NCBI GenBank assembly: GCA_041395625.1
Contig: JAWLAE010000001.1
Span: 496,001-560,000, forward strand
From: CADEED01 sp041395625
GTDB lineage: Bacteria > Pseudomonadota > Gammaproteobacteria > Steroidobacterales > Steroidobacteraceae
DNA: 64,000 nucleotides
Direction: 5' to 3'
Part shown: one piece after another, positions 60,422 to 64,000 of the stretch
Layout: every line of letters starts with the position of its first letter
Numbering within the stretch: the first letter of the stretch is position 1
Notes under the pieces: generated by a model
What the model was told of the DNA's origin: nothing
Database searches by the model: none
The model's input: only the letters and a program-made list of their open reading frames with translations
Translations under genes and position numbers: made by a program

Positions 60422-62329
60422 CTAAACAGCAGCCGCCGTCCGTGTTCTGGACGCCGCTTGCCGCGACCACCAGCGGTCGATCGTGGTCGAAACACTGGTC
60501 GGATCGAGGCCTGCCTCGCGCAGGCAGTCGTCACGCGAGCCATGTTCGATGAACCGGTCGGGGATGCCGATATTGAGTATTGGCAGCGCAACGCCCGCAA
60601 CGGCCAGTAGTTCGCAGACCGCCGATCCGGCACCGCCCGCGACGACATTTTCTTCCAGCGTCACGATGGCGCGATGCCGGGCTGCCAGTTGCAATACTTG
60701 AGCTTCGTCCAGCGGCTTGACGAACCGCATGTTGACCACTGTCGCATCCAAGCGTTCGCCGACCTTCTCGGCGGCCGTCAGCATCGTGCCGAACGCTAAC
60801 AACAGCAGGCCACTGCGCCCCTCGCGTCGTATCTCGGCCTTGCCGACCGGGAGCGCGCTCATCGTAGCTTCTACGGGCACGCCGGGACCCGCACCGCGGG
60901 GATAGCGCACTGCACTGGGGCACTCGAGGGTAGTCGCCGTATAGAGCATCTGCCGGCATTCGTTCTCGTCCGCCGGGGCCATCACGACCATGTTGGGGAT
61001 GCAGCGCAGGAACGAGTAGTCATAACTGCCCTGGTGGGTGACCCCATCCCCACCCACGAGGCCGGCTCGGTCGAGCGCAAATACGACCGGCAGATCCTGC
61101 AGCGCGACGTCGTGGATCAACTGATCGTAGGCACGCTGCAGGAAGGTGGAATAGATCGCGACGATGGGCTTGAGGCCTTCACACGCGAGGCCGGCGGCGA
61201 AGGTCACCGCGTGTTGTTCGGCGATCGCCACGTCGAAATAGCGCTCTGGGAAGCGCTTCGAATATTCGACCAGCCCGGAACCCTCACGCATGGCAGGCGT
61301 AATGCCGATAATGTCGGGGTCGCGCTCGGCCATGTCACAGAGCCAACTGCCGAATACCTGTGAGTAGGTCGGACCAGCGCTGCTTTCCTTGAAGATCGTA
61401 CCGCTGGCCGGATCGAACGGGCCCGGACCGTGCCACTTTATCGGGTCCGCCTCGGCGGGGGCGTAGCCCTTACCTTTGCGTGTGACCACGTGCAGGAACT
61501 GGGGCCCTTTCAGTTTGCGAATGTTCTTGAGCGTGGTGACCAGCGCCTTGATGTCGTGGCCGTCCATCGGGCCGATGTAGTTGAAGCCCAGCTCTTCGAA
61601 CAAGGTGCCCGGCAGCACCATGCCCTTCATGTGTTCCTCAGAGCGCCGCGCCAGCTCCCAGGCTGTGGGCATCTGCTTCAGGATCTTCTTGCCGCCTTCG
61701 CGCAAACTCGAATACGTACGACCCGACAGTACTTTGGCGAAATAATTCGACATCGCGCCGACGTTCTCGGAGATCGACATGTCGTTGTCGTTGAGGATCA
61801 CCAGCAAATCGGCGGTCAACGAGCCGGCATGATTGAGCGCCTCGAACGCCATGCCGGCGGTCATCGCGCCATCGCCGATGATCGCGACCACACGCCGATG
61901 GTCGCCGCGCTGCTGGGCGGCTACTGCCATCCCGAGTGCCGCACTGATCGAGGTGCTCGAATGGCCGACGCCGAAGGTGTCGTATTCGCTTTCGGCCCGA
62001 CTGGGGAAGGGCGCGAGGCCGTTGTATTGCTTGATCGAATGCAGACTGTCGCGTCGGCCCGTGAGCACTTTGTGTGGATAGGCTTGATGGCCGACATCCC
62101 ACACCAGTCGATCCTGAGGTGTGTCGTACACGTAGTGCAGAGCGACCGTCAGTTCGACCGTGCCGAGACCAGCGGCGAAATGACCACCGCGAGTCGCGAC
62201 CGTCCGGATGAGGTATTCGCGCAGCTCGCGGCAAACCTTTGGCAATTGCCCGACAGTCAGCGCGCGCAAATCACGCGGCGCGTCGAGCGAACGCAACAGG
62301 GCGAGGCCCTCTTTGGACGGGTCAGTCAT
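60422..62329 (-). CDS. dxs: 1-deoxy-D-xylulose-5-phosphate synthase
   Basis: 635 aa ThDP enzyme that joins pyruvate and glyceraldehyde 3-phosphate at the start of the MEP isoprenoid route. GDGAMTAGMAFEALNHAG with the ThDP-binding GDG, VILNDNDMSISENVGAMS, then FDVAIAEQHAVTFAAGLA, FALDRAGLVGGDGVTHQGSYDYS and IPDRFIEHGSRDD. The ispA gene is 24 bases upstream on the same strand, giving xseB-ispA-dxs as one operon. Confidence 0.97.
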   Translation of the reverse strand: MTDPSKEGLALLRSLDAPRDLRALTVGQLPKVCRELREYLIRTVATRGGHFAAGLGTVELTVALHYVYDTPQDRLVWDVGHQAYPHKVLTGRRDSLHSIKQYNGLAPFPSRAESEYDTFGVGHSSTSISAALGMAVAAQQRGDHRRVVAIIGDGAMTAGMAFEALNHAGSLTADLLVILNDNDMSISENVGAMSNYFAKVLSGRTYSSLREGGKKILKQMPTAWELARRSEEHMKGMVLPGTLFEELGFNYIGPMDGHDIKALVTTLKNIRKLKGPQFLHVVTRKGKGYAPAEADPIKWHGPGPFDPASGTIFKESSAGPTYSQVFGSWLCDMAERDPDIIGITPAMREGSGLVEYSKRFPERYFDVAIAEQHAVTFAAGLACEGLKPIVAIYSTFLQRAYDQLIHDVALQDLPVVFALDRAGLVGGDGVTHQGSYDYSFLRCIPNMVVMAPADENECRQMLYTATTLECPSAVRYPRGAGPGVPVEATMSALPVGKAEIRREGRSGLLLLAFGTMLTAAEKVGERLDATVVNMRFVKPLDEAQVLQLAARHRAIVTLEENVVAGGAGSAVCELLAVAGVALPILNIGIPDRFIEHGSRDDCLREAGLDPTSVSTTIDRWWSRQAASRTRTAAAV

Positions 62330-62353
62330 CGGCAGTCAGTTTACACCTGCGCG

Positions 62354-63274
62354 TCAGCCGGAACGCGTGACGACGTACCGCGCCAGCGCCAGCAACGGCT
62401 CCGATCGACGCCCGAGCGGCGCCAGGGCCTCGATGGCGCGCTCGCTGGCATCGTGCGCCAATGCGCGCGCCTGCTGCAGACCGAACATGGCGGGGTAGGT
62501 GGGCTTGGCAAGCCCGGCATCCGCCCCGGCGCGTTTGCCGAGTGTCGCCGTGCTGCCTTCGACATCGAGAATATCGTCGCGAATCTGGAATGCCAGGCCG
62601 AGTTCCCAGCCGTAGTCACTCAGAGCCTGATACTCGATCGGCGACGGCACTTCTGCACTAACGACTCCCAGCATCACACTCGCATGGATCAACGCGCCCG
62701 TCTTGAGCCGATGCATGCGTTCCAGCTCGGCCGACGCCAGCGTCTGCCCCACTGCGGCCAGATCGATCGCCTGGCCGCCCGCCATGCCGCGCGTGCCGAT
62801 GGCGCGGGCGAGAATCTGCAACATAGCGAGACGCTCTGCCGGCGGCGCAGCTGCCGGCGTATCGCGCACCAGTACTTCGAAGGCGAGCGCCTGCAAGGCG
62901 TCCCCCACGAGCACGGCCGTGGCTTCGTCGAATGCACGATGACAGGTAGGACGCCCACGACGCAGATCGTCGTTGTCCATCGCAGGCAGGTCGTCGTGCA
63001 CCAGGCTGTAGACATGAATGAGTTCGACTGCGGCCGCCGGTGCATCGAGTCGTTCCAGATTCGCGCCCAGCGCGGTACCGGTGAGGTACACGAGCAGGGG
63101 TCGCAGGCGCTTGCCGCCGGCGAGCGTACTGTAGCGCATCGCCTCGATCAGTCGCGGCGTGCTGCCACCCTCGAGCATCAGGTGCTCTTGTAGTACACGT
63201 TCGATGCGTGCGCGATAGGCTGCGCCGATGTCAGCCTCAGTATCGACTGTCGGCACCGAAGAGGCTTGCATCAT
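62354..63274 (-). CDS. ispA: Geranyl/farnesyl diphosphate synthase
   Basis: 306 aa prenyltransferase. First Asp-rich motif DDLPAMDNDDLRRG, second FQIRDDILDVEG; GGKRLRPLLVY near the N-terminus. It condenses IPP with DMAPP and GPP to make FPP. The ATG start overlaps the xseB stop by 4 bases. In-frame ATGs at 63274 and 63271 are adjacent. Confidence 0.95.
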   Translation of the reverse strand: MMQASSVPTVDTEADIGAAYRARIERVLQEHLMLEGGSTPRLIEAMRYSTLAGGKRLRPLLVYLTGTALGANLERLDAPAAAVELIHVYSLVHDDLPAMDNDDLRRGRPTCHRAFDEATAVLVGDALQALAFEVLVRDTPAAAPPAERLAMLQILARAIGTRGMAGGQAIDLAAVGQTLASAELERMHRLKTGALIHASVMLGVVSAEVPSPIEYQALSDYGWELGLAFQIRDDILDVEGSTATLGKRAGADAGLAKPTYPAMFGLQQARALAHDASERAIEALAPLGRRSEPLLALARYVVTRSG

Positions 63275-63585
63275 TCGTCGTCGTCAGCAGCGGGGAGAGC
63301 GGCGCTGTCGGCTCCTTCTGACGCAGCGAATTCCGTCAACCGCGGCGCGCCGTCACGCTTCAGCAGGATGTCGACGCGTTGCTGCGCCGTCTTGAGCGCC
63401 GTTTGACATTCGCGTGTGAGCGTGACGCCGCGCTCGAAAGTCTTGAGCGCATCCTCGAGCGGGACATCGCCATGTTCAAGTTTTTCGACCAGCTGTTCGA
63501 GCTCGGCGAGCGACTTTTCGAAATCGACCGGAGATGATTTGCGTTTCACCTGCGCACGGTAATCGGCCGGCAGTGCGGGGGTCAA
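63271..63585 (-). CDS. xseB: Exodeoxyribonuclease VII small subunit
   Basis: 104 aa from the ATG at 63585. FEKSLAELEQLVEKLEHGDVPLEDALKTFERGVTLTRECQTALKTAQQRVDIL is the family signature, a two-helix coiled-coil. A GTG at 63549 would give a shorter N-terminus and is an alternative. Acidic C-terminal tail. First gene of xseB-ispA-dxs. Confidence 0.92.
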   Translation of the reverse strand: MTPALPADYRAQVKRKSSPVDFEKSLAELEQLVEKLEHGDVPLEDALKTFERGVTLTRECQTALKTAQQRVDILLKRDGAPRLTEFAASEGADSAALPAADDDE

Positions 63586-63631
63586 CGCAGTTTGACTCGA
63601 CAGGCCGTCGGGGATACATTGTCAAAGTCAT

Positions 63632-63646
63632 TTAGAACGAGTCTAA
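63632..63646. promoter_or_regulatory. Fur/PerR/Irr-type 15-base dyad upstream of rubrerythrin
   Basis: TTAGA and TCTAA are inverted around five bases. The 15-base size and TTAGA half-sites recall iron- or peroxide-responsive Fur-family boxes. It is 52 bases before the rubrerythrin start. Only the outer five bases of each half are symmetric. Confidence 0.35.
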
Positions 63647-63697
63647 TTGAGAGTCGTTCGCAGAAAGTTGATCGTTTCATAAATACGGAGACCCCAA

Positions 63698-64000
63698 ATG
63701 AACCTCAAGGGCAGCAAGACCGAAAAGAACCTGAAGGACGCTTTCGCCGGCGAATCGCAGGCGAATCGTCGTTATCTGTATTTTGCAGCCAAGGCGGACG
63801 TCGAAGGCTACAACGATGTGTCGGCGGTTTTCCGTTCGACCGCAGAGGGCGAAACCGGCCATGCGCACGGTCATCTCGAATATCTCGAGGCGGTCGGCGA
63901 TCCAGCAACGGGCCTGCCTATCGGTGCCACCAAAGACAACCTGAAGGCGGCAATTGCCGGCGAGACACACGAGTACACCGATATGTACCCGGGCATGTCG
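63698..64000 (+). CDS. Rubrerythrin-family protein (3' end outside window)
   Basis: The first 101 residues are present; the frame is open at base 64000. ATG at 63698 with GGAG at 63687-63690. LKDAFAGESQANRRYLYFAAKADVEGYNDVSAVFRSTAEGETGHAHGHLEYLEAVGDPATGLPIGATKDNLKAAIAGETHEYTDMYPGM shows the di-iron ligands of the ferritin-like domain (Glu of GESQANR, Glu and His of EGETGHAHGH, Glu of GETHEY). Rubrerythrins reduce hydrogen peroxide in the cytoplasm. Divergent from xseB. Confidence 0.9.
   Translation, partial: MNLKGSKTEKNLKDAFAGESQANRRYLYFAAKADVEGYNDVSAVFRSTAEGETGHAHGHLEYLEAVGDPATGLPIGATKDNLKAAIAGETHEYTDMYPGMS

Noticed and set aside
61430..63193. 587-codon plus-strand open frame opposite dxs and ispA
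   Set aside because: Antisense shadow of two well-supported genes; composition is His/Arg/Gln-rich without domain signal.
1..64000. CRISPR array, tRNA, rRNA, transposase or phage genes
   Set aside because: No regularly spaced repeats with spacers, cloverleaf sequences or recombinase motifs were recognised on reading either strand; a covariance-model or profile search was not possible here.
1..64000. Apparent excess of the pentamer GTTAG/CTAAC
   Set aside because: It caught the eye in many places, but a rough expectation for this base composition is of the order of 80 sites on both strands, so no excess can be claimed.

Overview
The window reads as one contiguous, GC-rich (roughly 60 percent or a little above, by eye) proteobacterial chromosome segment. 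The conserved right half (DUF1820-purL, glyA-nrdR-ribD-ribE-ribB-ribH-nusB-thiL, dxs-ispA-xseB, ettA, folE) is gammaproteobacterial in content and order. The left and middle are dense in TonB-dependent receptors (TBDRs), secreted esterase and oxidase genes, DUF1838 proteins and ketosteroid-dehydrogenase-like flavoproteins. That mix fits a free-living degrader of the Steroidobacteraceae/Nevskiales type. The lineage is an inference from gene content, not a sequence match.

Layout. 1-4.5 kb: 3' end of an FAD_binding_2 dehydrogenase, a GH15 glucoamylase and zwf. 4.6-8.3 kb (minus strand): an operon of three redox membrane/periplasmic proteins (DUF1924 cytochrome c, diheme cytochrome c, cytochrome b561-like) followed by a QseB/QseC-like two-component pair. 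A PmrA/QseB-like box lies in its promoter region. 8.7-14.5 kb: TBDR 1, a NAD(P)-binding protein, a ClC channel and an unrecognised membrane protein. 14.8-19.4 kb: DUF1838 protein A, a decayed phytoene-desaturase-like remnant, a POT transporter, a truncated methyltransferase and a NAD(P)-binding protein.

19.4-41.2 kb is the accessory core. A membrane-bound one-component LytTR regulator is divergent from TBDR 2, a type-B carboxylesterase and flavin amine oxidase A, with three phased direct repeats between them. Then come a lipoprotein, a KstD-like flavoprotein with a 69-aa partner, and a VOC, nitrilase and NTF2-like set. Next is a tightly overlapped minus-strand unit: TBDR 3, flavin amine oxidase B, a CpeT-like protein and a monoheme cytochrome c. 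It is divergent from a LysR regulator, and DUF1838 protein B and flavin amine oxidase C follow. I infer that this core takes up one or more organic substrates across the outer membrane and oxidises or hydrolyses them in the periplasm. Flavin-derived electrons may pass to cytochrome c. The substrate cannot be read from sequence; amines, alkaloids, sterol-like or bilin-like molecules are all possible.

41.2-64 kb: an orphan type VI-type FHA protein, then housekeeping genes. These cover purine synthesis, two different GTP cyclohydrolase I families (folE and folE2), EttA, a deacetylase-family protein, serine/glycine and riboflavin synthesis with NrdR, NusB and ThiL, a Ser/Thr kinase fused to a cyclic-nucleotide-binding-type domain, the start of isoprenoid synthesis, and a rubrerythrin cut by the window end. 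No rRNA, tRNA, transposase, integrase or CRISPR array was recognised.
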